This document shows, piece by piece, positions 13,017 to 13,096 of a stretch of 13,096 nt of DNA. The translations under genes were made by a program, and so were the position numbers. A model generated the notes under the pieces. The model had not been told where the DNA came from. It did no database searches and worked only from the letters and a program-made list of their open reading frames with translations. Origin of the DNA: Bacillota bacterium (lineage in GTDB: Bacteria; Bacillota; Bacilli; Bacillales; Cytobacillaceae); the NCBI GenBank assembly GCA_023387295.1, contig JAEWIG010000006.1, positions 1-13,096 on the forward strand. Direction: 5' to 3'. The first letter of the stretch is position 1. Each line of letters opens with the position of its first letter.

Positions 13017-13096
13017 GTTATCGCTAAAGCAGACCTCATGCAGCTTAATCAAAGAAGAATGCCGCCAAGGTCGAGCTGGCAAAGGAGAGAACTTGC
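13017..13096. other. Less AT-rich stretch at the window edge, unidentified
   Basis: The final 80 bases are visibly richer in G and C than the preceding 300 bases. On the minus strand one frame stays open from the edge to TAA at 13014-13016, and another to TAA at 13045-13047. Two plus-strand frames are also open to the edge. I recognise none of the peptides. It may be the end of a neighbouring gene or of a mobile or repeat element. Too little is present to decide. Confidence 0.25.

Overview
The window looks like chromosomal DNA of an AT-rich, low-GC Gram-positive bacterium of the Bacillaceae type. This rests on purine-rich Shine-Dalgarno sites (GGAGG, AAAGGTGG), a lipoprotein-type binding protein, U-tailed hairpin terminators, and IclR and LacI family regulators. 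No CRISPR array, rRNA or tRNA was seen. The species cannot be named from the sequence alone.

Left part (1-4262, plus strand). The window opens with the last 33 codons of a gene whose C-terminus resembles the N,N-dimethylformamidase large-subunit family. A family 5 (peptide/nickel-type) substrate-binding lipoprotein follows, then a hairpin terminator, a C45-type N-terminal-nucleophile amidohydrolase/acyltransferase with its Cys106, and an IclR-type regulator with its own terminator. Read together, this is probably the end of a locus for importing and hydrolysing an amide or N-acylated compound. No ABC permease or ATPase gene is inside the window.

Middle part (4263-7809, minus strand). Transcribed leftwards are a LacI-type regulator, a TIM-barrel sugar (phosphate) isomerase/epimerase of the tagatose/psicose 3-epimerase type, and a phosphotriesterase-family metal hydrolase, a family that includes sugar lactonases. 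The 300-bp leader of the epimerase gene holds two hairpins, one of them strong.

Right part (8126-12700, minus strand). A four-gene operon encodes a transketolase split into N- and C-terminal subunits, an NAD(P)-dependent aldehyde dehydrogenase, and a 6-phosphofructokinase-family enzyme with an unusual set of specificity residues (GGNGS plus PKSIDND). A pseudo-palindromic LacI-family operator (core AANCGNTT) occurs twice in front of this operon and once in front of lacI. One LacI protein therefore probably controls the operon and itself, and possibly the epimerase/hydrolase genes downstream of lacI.

The most interesting proposal is that the minus-strand genes form one inducible carbohydrate system. 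In it a dedicated two-subunit transketolase breaks down an unusual ketose, the aldehyde dehydrogenase oxidises an aldehyde product, and the PFK-like kinase phosphorylates a sugar phosphate such as fructose 6-phosphate or sedoheptulose 7-phosphate. The substrate, transporter and any sugar kinase are not visible. The right edge (12982-13096) carries a 15-nt-arm hairpin followed by a less AT-rich stretch that may be the edge of another gene or a repeat element.
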